This document shows positions 42,261-50,874 of a stretch of 64,000 nt of DNA, one piece after another (positions within the stretch are counted from its first letter, which is position 1; every line of letters begins with the position of its first letter). This DNA comes from Streptomyces sp. MspMP-M5 (GTDB lineage Bacteria; Actinomycetota; Actinomycetes; Streptomycetales; Streptomycetaceae). Below the pieces are notes generated by a model, which did not search any database, was not told the origin of the DNA, and was given only the letters and a program-made list of their open reading frames with translations. Made by a program: the position numbers and the translations under genes. The stretch spans positions 58,156-122,155 of the forward strand of contig NZ_KB891887.1 in assembly GCF_000373585.1 (NCBI RefSeq), given 5' to 3'.

Positions 42261-43946
42261 CTAGGCACCCCCGGTCGGCTGCTGGTGCAGATACTGGAGA
42301 CGGCTCTGTGCCGTGGACACATGGCGGGGGTCGAGCGCGGGCAGCTGACGCAGCAGATTGATCAGCTCGGGGCCGTTCTCAATGGCCTGGTCCGGGTCGG
42401 TGATCTGGTTCCAGCAATAGTGGGCGCCGCGGGCCGCGTTGAGGACTTCGGCGGAGTCGGGTGGCTGATGGGCCAGCCGCGTACGGGCGGCCGCCACCCA
42501 CAGTTGCGTGGCGAGCGGCCAACGGCCGGCGATACGGGCCAGATCGGCACGGATTTCGGCCCATTCAGTGGCTTGCGGCGAATCGTACCCATAGCGCTGC
42601 AATGCCTGCTGTTCCCAGGCCGCCGCCATCTCCGCGGCCTGGTCGTGCCGACCCGCCTGCGCCGCCTGCCAGATGAGGGGCTTTGGGTCCGGCGCGGGGG
42701 TTGGCGACGGGGGTGCGGGGGTGGCAGGGGAAGCGGGTGGGGGTGGGGATAGGGGTGGGGACGCTGGGGCCGGTGTCGGAGTCGAGGTGGACTGTTGTGG
42801 GAGTGCAGGTTGCGGTGGCGGGGTGGGTTGTGCCGCGGGTGTTTCCGGGAGAAGTGGGTCAGGGACGGGCTGACGCTGTGGCGACGCCAGGGGTGGGGAC
42901 GCGGGGGCTGGCGACGTTGACGGCGCTGGAGAACCGGCAGGCGGCGGGGATAGAGGGGCAGGGGCGGGCGCAGGGGCAGGCGCGGAAGCGGGCGGAAGGG
43001 CCGCCGGCTGCTGCGGGGCCGGTACGGGGAACGGGCTCGGCGCGGCGGGTTGCCGCTCCTGGTACCAGGGGTGGTCGCCGACGTGGGGCTGGGCCTCGTT
43101 GGACGTCGCGGCCGGCGGGAACGGCGGGTAGGCGTCGAACTCCGCCGGGGCCGAGGCCGGTGCGGGCGCGGACGCGGATTCCCGGCGGCGGAGCGTGGGG
43201 AGGAAGGCACGATCGCCGGACAGCAGTCGCTTGATCGGGGCTTTTGGCTGGGTTTCGGCGGTGTCGGGAGGGCAAGGGCCTTCGGCCCGTGGCGTGTTCG
43301 GCAGAACGAGCGTGCCGGGCGGTATGGCGGCGGCAGCCACCGTCAGCGTGTGCAGTCGGGCGTTCTCAGGCCGCTCCGGCCGGGAACGCAACACGTCGAT
43401 CAGATGCTGGGTGTAGACGCTGATGCCGTCGGCCGTCCCGGAGAGGCCGGGCGGTGTGATGACCCCGTACACCTCGGCGTTCACTTCCGGCAGGCCGCCG
43501 CGTTCGTGGAGTACGGACCAGGCGGCCTTGTCGGCGGCCATGTCGACCAGCACGGTCGTGGGTCCGGGCCGTCGGCGCAGCTCGTTCTGCACCCATTCCC
43601 AGGGCAGTGCGGTGTAGCGGGTGGTGCCGGCGGTCGAGCCTGGGGAAGCGAGGTGGAGCCGGTGGTTCTTGCGGTCCACGGTCAGCAGTCCGGCGAGGTA
43701 GACGAGCAGCGGCCCGGAGGCCGCGGCGGCCGTGCGCAACCTGATGAGCATGGTGTTCTGGTCACGTGCGCCATCGAGGTGAACGAAGTCGGCAGGCAGG
43801 GTGCTGCCGAGCAGCACGGGGACGGGAACGGCGGTCAGGGCGGCCAAATTGGCGCTGGGTATCACCTGGACGGTGCGTCGGTGCGTGGCCCTGGCCCCCG
43901 CGATCAGCAGCACGTGTCCGCGCTGTTCCTCCCCGCTGGTCTGCAT
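42261..43946 (-). CDS. Caspase-fold-like protein lacking catalytic dyad, Pro-rich linker, TPR-like tail
   Basis: 561 aa. Residues 1-220 look like a caspase-type alpha/beta fold: HVLLIAGARA start, GPLLVYLAGLLTV where caspases have their xHG, and TTVLVDMAADKA where they have DCCHSG; both the His and the Cys are absent. Residues 225-430 are Pro/Ala/Ser-rich, low complexity. Residues 430-561 are TPR-like helices (AAQAGRHDQAAEMAAAWEQQALQRYG ... EWAEIRADLARIAGRWPLATQLW). The caspase assignment is inference from pattern; an adaptor or pseudoenzyme role is plausible. Monocistronic. Confidence 0.6.
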   Translation of the reverse strand: MQTSGEEQRGHVLLIAGARATHRRTVQVIPSANLAALTAVPVPVLLGSTLPADFVHLDGARDQNTMLIRLRTAAAASGPLLVYLAGLLTVDRKNHRLHLASPGSTAGTTRYTALPWEWVQNELRRRPGPTTVLVDMAADKAAWSVLHERGGLPEVNAEVYGVITPPGLSGTADGISVYTQHLIDVLRSRPERPENARLHTLTVAAAAIPPGTLVLPNTPRAEGPCPPDTAETQPKAPIKRLLSGDRAFLPTLRRRESASAPAPASAPAEFDAYPPFPPAATSNEAQPHVGDHPWYQERQPAAPSPFPVPAPQQPAALPPASAPAPAPAPAPLSPPPAGSPAPSTSPAPASPPLASPQRQPVPDPLLPETPAAQPTPPPQPALPQQSTSTPTPAPASPPLSPPPPASPATPAPPSPTPAPDPKPLIWQAAQAGRHDQAAEMAAAWEQQALQRYGYDSPQATEWAEIRADLARIAGRWPLATQLWVAAARTRLAHQPPDSAEVLNAARGAHYCWNQITDPDQAIENGPELINLLRQLPALDPRHVSTAQSRLQYLHQQPTGGA

Positions 43947-44042
43947 AGATGCACCCTACTCATGCGGCGGCCCGGACGACGGCCCGGCTGTCGGATATTT
44001 GCCGGTCCGGGCCGGGTGCACCGCCGTGTCCCGTAACGGCGT

Positions 44043-44657
44043 TCAGCCCTTGCGGGCCTCCGGTGTCCCCGGCTCGGCGACGCGGCCACGGTCGGTGCCC
44101 TGCAGCAGCTCGACATAGGCGCGGACGACCTCGGCAACGGGGGTGCCCGCCGCCGTATCGCGCCCGATGGCCCGCAGGGTCTCCGAAATCCACCCGGGGC
44201 TCACGGCGTTGAGGCGGATGTCGCGCGGCATCTCTTGCGCCGCAGTCCGAACGAATCCGGCGAGACCGGCATTGACCAGGGCGGTGAACGACATACCGGG
44301 CTCGCCGAACTCGAAGATGCCGCTGGTGAGGATGACGGATCCGCCGTCGGTGAGGTACCGGGCGGCACGGCGGGCCAGCTGGACCTGGCCGAGCAGCTTG
44401 GCGTCGAGGCCGGTGAAGTAGTCGGCGTCGGACGGGGCGTCGATCCGGGAGATCGTGCCGCTCGCCGCAACCGCGACCACGGCGTCGACGGGGCCGAGCG
44501 CGGCGAACAGGGCATCGATGGAGGCGGGGTCCGCCAGATCGACCTTGACGGAGCCGCTCCGGGAGGCACGGATCACCTCGTACCCGGGATGCGCTTCCAG
44601 GGCGTCGGCGAGGGCGGAACCGATGGTGCCGGTGGCGCCGATGATGACGATCTTCAT
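44043..44657 (-). CDS. Short-chain dehydrogenase/reductase
   Basis: 204 aa, compact SDR. Rossmann motif IVIIGATGTIGSAL at the N-terminus, VDLADPASIDALF, then VAVAASGTI and GSVILTSGIFEFGEPG; the usual YxxxK is not in the expected place (SFTALVNAGLAGFVRTAAQE instead), as in the short YwnB/SDR_c36-type group. Product likely an NAD(P)-dependent reductase of unknown substrate. Its upstream region (44660-44800) is full of GGTTGAGTT-type repeats. Confidence 0.85.
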   Translation of the reverse strand: MKIVIIGATGTIGSALADALEAHPGYEVIRASRSGSVKVDLADPASIDALFAALGPVDAVVAVAASGTISRIDAPSDADYFTGLDAKLLGQVQLARRAARYLTDGGSVILTSGIFEFGEPGMSFTALVNAGLAGFVRTAAQEMPRDIRLNAVSPGWISETLRAIGRDTAAGTPVAEVVRAYVELLQGTDRGRVAEPGTPEARKG

Positions 44658-44674
44658 GGACGGTCTCGCGATCA

Positions 44675-44803
44675 GTCGGGTGGTGAGTTGAATGGGGGTT
44701 GAGGTGGGTTGAGTTGGTTGAGTTGCGTGGGGGATTTGAACGGGTGGTTTGAGTGGTCGTGAGGTGGTTCGTCACGGAGGTTCATCTCGGGGTTCATCTC
44801 GGG
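44675..44803. repeat. Degenerate GT-rich repeats and a 12-bp tandem duplication
   Basis: GGTTGAG/GGTTTGAG units recur through 44675-44755 between the divergent SDR and esterase genes, and GGTTCATCTCGG is perfectly duplicated at 44779-44802. Confidence 0.75.
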
Positions 44804-44871
44804 ACCCCAATTCCCGGGGTGGCGGCGGGCGTTGCGGGGCCATTGTCAGTGGTCTCCGTTACGTTGGCCAC

Positions 44872-45579
44872 ATGACGGAATTCGTGCTGGTTGCCGGTGC
44901 GTGGCTGGGGTCGTCGGCGTGGGAGGAGGTGGTGCCGCAGCTGCGGGCGGCCGGGCACGGCGCGCGCCCGGTGACGCTGTCCGGTCTGGCGGAGAAGCGG
45001 CGTGTGCCGGCCGGCCAGCAGACTCATGTGCAGGACATCGTGGACGCGGTGGAACGCCAGGCGCTGCGGGATGTCGTCCTGGTGGGGCACAGCTACTCCG
45101 GCATACCCGTCGGGCAGGCCGCCGAGCGGATCGGCGACCGGCTGGCGCGGGTGGTGTTCGTCGATGCCGGCGTCCCGCACGACGGGGAGTCGTTCGTGTC
45201 CGGCTGGCCCGAAGGGCGGGCCATGGTGGAGGCGTCGATAGCCGCGAACGGAGGGTTCTGGCCACCGTTGGGCCCTGACGACTTCGAGGGTCAGGGGCTC
45301 ACCGGCGAGCAGGTGGCCCGGCTGGTGGCCGGCGCCACGCCTCATCCCGGTGCCACGCTCACCGAGCCCGCCGTGCTGTCGCGTCCGCTCGGCGAGCTGC
45401 CCGCGACGTACGTCAAGTGCCTGCTCGACGGCCCCGAGCCGACGCCTGACGTGGCCGCGCTGCTGACCGGCGAGCGGTGGCAGCTGGTCGAGATGGACAC
45501 CGGCCACTGGCCCATGTTCTCCCAGCCGCAGGAGCTCGCCCGCGTCCTCCTCGACGCGGCCGAGCGCCCGGGCGTGTAG
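44872..45579 (+). CDS. Alpha/beta-fold hydrolase (esterase, hydroxynitrile-lyase-like)
   Basis: 235 aa. FVLVAGAWLGSSAWEEVVPQLRAAGHGARPVTLSG is the typical N-terminus of the HNL/salicylate-esterase group. Nucleophile S74 in LVGHSYSG, and the catalytic His in MDTGHWPMFSQP near the C-terminus. Cytoplasmic, substrate unknown. ATG 44872; the frame upstream runs through the repeat region. Confidence 0.88.
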   Translation: MTEFVLVAGAWLGSSAWEEVVPQLRAAGHGARPVTLSGLAEKRRVPAGQQTHVQDIVDAVERQALRDVVLVGHSYSGIPVGQAAERIGDRLARVVFVDAGVPHDGESFVSGWPEGRAMVEASIAANGGFWPPLGPDDFEGQGLTGEQVARLVAGATPHPGATLTEPAVLSRPLGELPATYVKCLLDGPEPTPDVAALLTGERWQLVEMDTGHWPMFSQPQELARVLLDAAERPGV

Positions 45580-45678
45580 CACCCCACCGCGTGAGGGCGA
45601 GCACGGGGGCTCGGCGCATCCTGTCCGGTGCATGGCGGAAAATGGTTGCATAGCGAAGGCGCATCCGAGAGGTCCCCC

Positions 45679-46041
45679 ATGCCCCACATCACCGTCGACT
45701 ACTCCGCACAGCTGGCCGGCGTCTTCGACCGGCAGGCATTTGTGCGGGAGCTGCATCCCATGGTGCTCGAAGGGAGCGGCTCGGCGGGTGTGTGCAAGAC
45801 CTTCTTCCGTCCGGCGGCGAACACCTACGTCGGCGACCGGGAGGGCGAGCGGGTGGCCTTTGTGCATGTGACCGTCGGGCTGCTGCCGGGGCGCCCGGAC
45901 GAGCTGAAGGGCCGGTTGTCGGAGGACGTACTGGCCCTGCTCGGCAAGCATCTGTCCGGGGACGAGGTGCATGAGGTGGTGTCCTCGGTGGAGGTACGGG
46001 ACCTGTCCGGGTCCTACCGGCTGCACCACTCCTCACGGTGA
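45679..46041 (+). CDS. 5-carboxymethyl-2-hydroxymuconate isomerase family protein
   Basis: 120 aa. Starts MPHITVDYSAQL, so after Met removal Pro1 is the N-terminal catalytic proline of the tautomerase superfamily, CHMI branch. Later landmark VAFVHVTVGLLPGRPDELKGRLSE. CHMI acts in homoprotocatechuate degradation, but no other genes of that pathway are near, so the real substrate may differ. The ATG is fixed by the MP start and by GAGAGG eight bases upstream. Confidence 0.85.
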   Translation: MPHITVDYSAQLAGVFDRQAFVRELHPMVLEGSGSAGVCKTFFRPAANTYVGDREGERVAFVHVTVGLLPGRPDELKGRLSEDVLALLGKHLSGDEVHEVVSSVEVRDLSGSYRLHHSSR

Positions 46042-46262
46042 GGAGCGCCCGCCCGTGACTGCCTCCCCGCCCGCCTCTCACGCAGCGGTGGCGGCCTGGA
46101 CCGGGCCGTCCACGCGTAGGGCGGCGAGTGCGGCCTCCGGGACGGGGGCCAGCGGGCTGCCTGCGTGGGCGTGCGGCACGGTGCATGTGCGGAGCCAGGC
46201 GCGGAGGAGCGTGCGCAGAAGAGCGCCTGGCCAGGCGGATCCAGTGGATCCAGGGTGCGGGT

Positions 46263-47036
46263 TCATCGGGTTCGGGCGTGGTGGACGGCGGCGGTGGCCA
46301 GGCCGGTGATCAGGGGGTGGGCGCGGGTGCCGTCACCGTCCAGTTCGGGCTGGAAGAGGGTGGCGAGGAAGAACGGGTGGCCGGGCAGTTCGGCGATGCG
46401 GACCTCGCCGGCGGCGTCGGTCCCGGTGAAGGCCAGTCCGTGGGCGCGCAGCAGGTCCAGGTGACGGGGGTTGGGGGCGTAGCTGCAGTGGTAGCGGGCC
46501 TGGGCGCGCTCGGTGCCGAGCAGACCGGCCGCGCGGGAGCCGGGGGTGACGTCGACGGTTCCCTCATGGCCGGCCAGTGAACAGGCGAGCGGGATGAGCA
46601 CCGCGTCCTCCTCGGCGAGGTGCGGGTCGTTCTCGGCGTGGCCGGCGCGGGTCAGGCCGCAGACGTTGCGGGCGAACTCCACCAGTGCGTGCTGGAAGCC
46701 GGCGCAGGTGCCCAGGAAGGGGATGCCGGATTCGCGGGCCGTGCGGATCGCGGCCAGGACGCCTGCCTCGCTGCGGTAGGGGCTGCCCGGCAGGACCCAG
46801 ATCGCGTCGAAGCCGGTCAGGTCCTCGTCCGCGTCGTCGGAAGGGATCCAGTAGGCGTCCAGGTCGAGTCCGTCGCGTGTGCTGAGCGCGTCGAGGAGGC
46901 CGGGGATGCGGTTGTGCGAGCGGACGGCTTCGGAGCGGTCGCCGACGAGGGCGAGGCGGGCCAGGGGTGCGGGGTGTGCGGTGGATGTCCTGTCGTTCAG
47001 ATCGTTCATGTTGTTCATGTCGTTCAGGGCGTTCAT
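46263..47036 (-). CDS. CTP synthase C-terminal region-related protein (class I glutamine amidotransferase-like)
   Basis: 257 aa. Glutaminase-type fold: IWVLPGSPYRSEAGVLAAIRTARESGIPFLGTCAGFQHALVEFARN with Cys in GTCAG as nucleophile, and the later HPFFLATLFQPEL resembling the HPE catalytic region with altered spacing. It lacks the CTP synthetase amidoligase half. Some family members use selenocysteine; this one has Cys. The N-terminus is Asn/Asp/Met-rich because of a 9-bp tandem repeat (46995-47040), so the start is uncertain (47036 or 47045). Divergent from a LysR gene. Confidence 0.78.
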   Translation of the reverse strand: MNALNDMNNMNDLNDRTSTAHPAPLARLALVGDRSEAVRSHNRIPGLLDALSTRDGLDLDAYWIPSDDADEDLTGFDAIWVLPGSPYRSEAGVLAAIRTARESGIPFLGTCAGFQHALVEFARNVCGLTRAGHAENDPHLAEEDAVLIPLACSLAGHEGTVDVTPGSRAAGLLGTERAQARYHCSYAPNPRHLDLLRAHGLAFTGTDAAGEVRIAELPGHPFFLATLFQPELDGDGTRAHPLITGLATAAVHHARTR

Positions 47037-47053
47037 GGCAGTCATCCTGCTGC

Positions 47054-47117
47054 GCATCGCAGCATCAGGTCCAACGATGATTCGTGCACTACGGATAAGT
47101 GTTTCTGATGCAGATGC
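47054..47117. promoter_or_regulatory. Dyad in the LysR / amidotransferase divergent promoter
   Basis: GCATCGCAGCATCAG at 47054-47068 faces CTGATGCAGATGC at 47105-47117, an interrupted inverted repeat separated by 36 bp in the 94-bp region between the two starts. The GCATC half-sites suit the LysR protein encoded next to it. Confidence 0.5.
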
Positions 47118-47130
47118 GATACTGCGCTGC

Positions 47131-48030
47131 ATGGATCCGCATCTGCTGCGCACCTTTGTTGCGGTTGTCGACCAGCGCTCCTTCTCCGGTGCCGCGGCGG
47201 CGCTCGGCTACACCCAGTCCGCGGTCTCCCAGCACATCGCCGCCCTGGAAACCGACTTGGGCACCCGGCTGGTCGAGCGCCGGCCGGTGGCGCCCACACC
47301 GTCCGGAGCGCGCTTGATGGAGCACGCCCCGGCGCTGCTGCTGCGGTTGGACGCCGCCCGTGCGGATATCGCCCGGCTGCACCAGGCCCGGCCCACCCGG
47401 CTGACCCTGGCCTGCTCGCCGGCGGCCCTCGCCCCCACCGTGGCGCAGGCCCTCGCCGAACTGCGCGCCGCCACCCACGCGCTGGAGCTGGAGGTGCGGG
47501 TCATGGGCCGGGAAGCGGTGCTGGCGGAGGTGGTCACCGGAGATGCCGACGCCGGATTCGTCGACGGTGCCGCCGCCCCCAGCGATCCGCTTCCGATGCC
47601 CGATCTCGGTCCCACCGCCAACCTCGCGGTGGCCGAGGAGGCGCTGGCGGTGCTGTTCCCGCACGGCCATCCCCTGGCCCGGCGCCGTGCAGTGCGGCTG
47701 ACCGATCTGTCCCAGGCACAGTGGATCGACGCCCCCGACACCGCCGTCCCCCTGGACCGGCTGCGGGCCGTCTGCCGCACCGAGGGATTCGGGCCGCGGA
47801 TCCGTCACCGCGGCACCGATCTGCACGGCCTGGCGGCCCTGGTCGCCGCCGGGCACGGTCTGGCCGCACTCCCGCTGTCGGTGGCGACCACCCTCCCGGG
47901 CGTCGCCGCCGTCCGCGTTTCCGCACCCCGCCTGGTTTACCGCACGGAACTCGTCCATCCCGTCAACCCCACCGCTCCGGCACGGAAGTTGGCCGAACTG
48001 ATCACCGAACGGACTGCGGCTGACGCCTGA
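47131..48030 (+). CDS. LysR-family transcriptional regulator
   Basis: 299 aa. HTH at residues 1-60: LLRTFVAVVDQRSFSGAAAALGYTQSAVSQHIAALETDLGTRLVER. The rest is the periplasmic-binding-like effector domain. Divergent from the amidotransferase-like gene, which is its most likely target. ATG 47131 places the HTH at the very N-terminus as usual. Confidence 0.93.
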   Translation: MDPHLLRTFVAVVDQRSFSGAAAALGYTQSAVSQHIAALETDLGTRLVERRPVAPTPSGARLMEHAPALLLRLDAARADIARLHQARPTRLTLACSPAALAPTVAQALAELRAATHALELEVRVMGREAVLAEVVTGDADAGFVDGAAAPSDPLPMPDLGPTANLAVAEEALAVLFPHGHPLARRRAVRLTDLSQAQWIDAPDTAVPLDRLRAVCRTEGFGPRIRHRGTDLHGLAALVAAGHGLAALPLSVATTLPGVAAVRVSAPRLVYRTELVHPVNPTAPARKLAELITERTAADA

Positions 48031-48134
48031 CGCCCGACACCCGACACCCGAGGGTCCCAAACCCTCACCGGGCCCGCGCCACCGGTCGAGAATTACGGCG
48101 CCCCCTCGCGGTCGTCCCACTAGCCTGACCGCTC

Positions 48135-49379
48135 ATGGAACCCATCGATACGATCAAGAATCCGCTGATCGTCACGGCGAGATCGCTGGCCACCCGTGGC
48201 GGCCGGGACGCCGCCGGTCTCTGCCTGGTCGAGGGAGCGGGCCTGATCCGCCAGGCCCGGGCCGCCGGCGCACGCCTGGCGTATGTCTTGACGTCGGTGG
48301 ACGCCGCGACCGGCGAGCCGTGCGAACCATGCCTGTACGACGAGCTCAACGACGCCCGGGTGCCCGTCCACACCGTGCGCGAGGGGCTGTTGCGCAAGAT
48401 CACCGGAGGCGCGAAGCCGGTGGACTGGCTGGCGGTCGCCCATCTGCCGGCGCCGGTCCAGGCGTCCGAACCCTACGGTGACTTCGCCGTGGTGTGCGAG
48501 CGGATCGCCGACCCGGGGAACCTGGGCACCATCGTGCGGACCGCACGCGCCCTGGGCGTACGGGACGTCGTGCTCACGGACGAGGCGACCGATCTGTCCT
48601 CCCGCCGGGTCGTCGACGCATCCCGCGGCAGCGTGCTCGACTGCCGCGCCCGCCGGTTCGCCGACCCGGCGACCGCGGTGGCGGCGCTGCGCGCGGCGGG
48701 TTTCCAGATCGTGGTGACCAGTCCCCGCGGGACGCATCTCCAGGCGATGGCGCCGCTGCGCGGGCAGCGGCTCGCGCTCGTGGTCGGCAACGAGACCGAG
48801 GGTGTCAGCGAGGCCGTCCAGGCACAGGCGGACCTGGTCGTGCAGATCCCGATGGCCGGCGCCGTGGAGTCGCTCAACGTCGGAGTGGCCACCGGCATCA
48901 GCATCTACGAACTACGGATGAGGATGATCCTGACCATGTTGACCGACCGCATCCGCGACACCCTCGGCCGGAATCTCGGGGTGTCCGCAACCCTCGTCCG
49001 ACAGGTATTCGACGCCGAACTGCGCCGGATCGGCGACCTGGACAGCTCCCAGGCGGTGCTGTTGATGGTGCTCGCCTGCGAACAGCGCACGCCGCTTGAT
49101 CAACTGGGCCGCGATATCGGTGCCGGGTCGACGGAAGTGCGGGACGTGGTAGCGCCGTTGCTCGACCGCGGGTATGTCGAAACCGTCGCGGACAACCCTG
49201 CCGACCTCACCCTCACTACCGAGGGCAAGCAGGCCATCGCCGCGCTGTGGGCCGTCCAGGAACGGGTCGAAGACGCCCTCTACGCGGGCTTCAGCGCAGC
49301 CGAACGCGACCAGTTGCAGGGCCTGTTGCGCCGGGTTCAGGACAACGCGCTCCGCTTGGCGCAGACCCCGGACGACTGA
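48135..49379 (+). CDS. TrmH/SpoU rRNA methyltransferase fused to a MarR-like winged helix
   Basis: 414 aa. Residues 1-265: SpoU class with substrate-binding N-domain (LCLVEGAGLIRQARAAG) and the knotted SAM site: ERIADPGNLGTIVRTARALG (motif 1, Asn and Arg), LALVVGNETEGVS (motif 2) and VQIPMAGAVESLNVGVATGISIYELRM (motif 3). Residues 270-414: MarR-like domain (MLTDRIRDTLGRNL ... LDSSQAVLLMVLACEQRTPLDQLGRDIGAGSTEVRDVVAPLLDRGYVETV ... LTLTTEGKQAI). SpoU enzymes 2'-O-methylate rRNA and include thiostrepton and avilamycin resistance proteins. The C-terminal fusion is unusual and may sense a ligand. Confidence 0.85.
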   Translation: MEPIDTIKNPLIVTARSLATRGGRDAAGLCLVEGAGLIRQARAAGARLAYVLTSVDAATGEPCEPCLYDELNDARVPVHTVREGLLRKITGGAKPVDWLAVAHLPAPVQASEPYGDFAVVCERIADPGNLGTIVRTARALGVRDVVLTDEATDLSSRRVVDASRGSVLDCRARRFADPATAVAALRAAGFQIVVTSPRGTHLQAMAPLRGQRLALVVGNETEGVSEAVQAQADLVVQIPMAGAVESLNVGVATGISIYELRMRMILTMLTDRIRDTLGRNLGVSATLVRQVFDAELRRIGDLDSSQAVLLMVLACEQRTPLDQLGRDIGAGSTEVRDVVAPLLDRGYVETVADNPADLTLTTEGKQAIAALWAVQERVEDALYAGFSAAERDQLQGLLRRVQDNALRLAQTPDD

Positions 49380-49731
49380 AACGGCACCGCTCCGCACACG
49401 CGGGACGTACGGGTCGCACGCCTGAACGCCTGGGGAGCCCAGGCCACCTGATGTCTGCCCGGAGCACCCGCCGGGAATCGGTGGCGCGTTGCCCCGGCTT
49501 TCGCCAAGGCACCAGCCGCCGCACGGCTTCCGCGGGCATCCGCGCCGGTTCGGGCACTTCCAGTCAGCCGACGGTCCTATGCCCGAAGCATCTCCCACAG
49601 TCAGGGATCGGCCTTCGATACCAGGTCACGAGTCGGTCAGTTCGTCACGGCAAGGCCGTCCCCTCTCCCGCCTCACGGTCGTTGGGCGTATGGTGACTGG
49701 AATCTCATTCCCCCGTGAGGTTAGGAAACAC
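49380..49731. other. Intergenic region without convincing gene
   Basis: 352 bp between the methyltransferase and the H1-like gene. The last 60 bp, with GTTGGGCGTATGGTGACT and low local GC, likely include the promoter and leader of the H1-like gene. No supported frame. Confidence 0.45.
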
Positions 49732-50394
49732 ATGACTGAGTCCGTTCTCCATCAGACCATCCAGAATCTCGAAGGCGTGCTGCCCGAGCTCGAAGAGCAG
49801 GAGCGGCACCTTCGCAACCAACTCGACGCCGTGGTGAAGCAGGCGAATTCCGCCCGCAGCGCCCTGGAAAACCTTCGCGTGCTGACCGGCACCGACCACT
49901 CCGACAGGCAGCCCGTGGCCGCCGGATCGGCCTCCGCCGAAGTGTCGGTCGATGCGACTGTCGCCGAGGCGGCTCCGGCGCAGGTTGCGGCCGAGCCCGA
50001 GGCGGCGGCCGGTGCGGAGTCCGCCGCCGACGCGTCCGTCGTTCCGCAGCCGCGAGCTGCGACGTCGCCGCGTACCAAGCGCCGCCCGGCGAAGAAGGCG
50101 GCCGACAAGAAGCCCGCGGCGGCGAAGCCCCGGGCGAAGAAGGCGGCCACCAAGCGTGCCGTCGCGGCCAAGCAGCCGGCCGCGGCGGAACAGGAGTCCG
50201 GCAGCCTGTTGGACGCCGCGCTGGAGGTGCTGAAGAAGGCCGGCGAGCCGATGCGGCCGCGGGACATCAACACGGCACTGGGCCGGGAGGCCACCCCGGG
50301 TCAGATCGAGTCCGTGCGCAACACTCTCGACCGGGCCGTGAAGAAGACCGACCTGGTCACGCGCCCGGGTCGGGGCACCTACGCGGCGGCCTGA
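49732..50394 (+). CDS. Histone-H1-like basic protein with C-terminal winged helix
   Basis: 220 aa. Residues 5-60: coiled coil (ELEEQERHLRNQLDAVVKQANSARSALENL). Residues 65-115: Ala/Glu-rich. Residues 118-155: Lys/Ala/Pro-rich tail of histone H1 type (KRRPAKKAADKKPAAAKPRAKK). Residues 160-220: small winged helix (LLDAALEVLKKAGEPMRPRDINTALGREATPGQIESVRNTLDRAVKKTDLVTRPGRGTY). Probably a DNA-binding, nucleoid-associated or regulatory protein. RBS AGGAAAC. Followed by a good hairpin. Confidence 0.8.
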   Translation: MTESVLHQTIQNLEGVLPELEEQERHLRNQLDAVVKQANSARSALENLRVLTGTDHSDRQPVAAGSASAEVSVDATVAEAAPAQVAAEPEAAAGAESAADASVVPQPRAATSPRTKRRPAKKAADKKPAAAKPRAKKAATKRAVAAKQPAAAEQESGSLLDAALEVLKKAGEPMRPRDINTALGREATPGQIESVRNTLDRAVKKTDLVTRPGRGTYAAA

Positions 50395-50415
50395 CGCCGC
50401 CGGACACGGCGTGGG

Positions 50416-50456
50416 TGCGGGCCTGCCGCGTGGATCACCCCACCGGCGGGCCCGCA
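50416..50456 (+). terminator. Hairpin terminator after the H1-like gene
   Basis: TGCGGGCCTGCCG pairs with CGGCGGGCCCGCA (13 bp, one mismatch), 15-nt loop, 21 bp downstream of the stop. Confidence 0.65.
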
Positions 50457-50874
50457 CGCCCAGCAGCCGCTTCCCAGTCCGGTACTCGGCGCGCCGGCCC
50501 ACGCGCCCTCAACGTGCCGCCAACCCACAACTCCCCTACGAGACAGCCCAGTTGGACATCCCCGAGGGTTGAGTTCCCGCACGGGCCGGCGCACAACCCG
50601 GCGCATTCCCGGCACGCCCCGCCCGCCTCTCCTCACCCGGACGGCGGGCGTTCCGACGGCACGCCTCGGCCTCAAGCACGCCGTAAGAACGCCGTCACGA
50701 CGGCGCGGTGCGCGATCCTGTGGGCATGCTGTTGCCGCTCTTCGAGATGGTCTCCGGTTTCCGCAGGCACGGTGCCGGCCTGGAACTTCCCCGTCGGTTT
50801 CGAGGCGCTGATGCCCTCGCCCCCGGGCGGGCGGCGGATGCGGCCGGACAACAGCAGCGTACGGAGGTGCGGTC
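50457..50874. other. Intergenic region without convincing gene
   Basis: About 420 bp between terminator and Nudix gene. Frames on both strands are Pro/Arg/His-rich without RBS or motifs and were not called. Confidence 0.45.
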
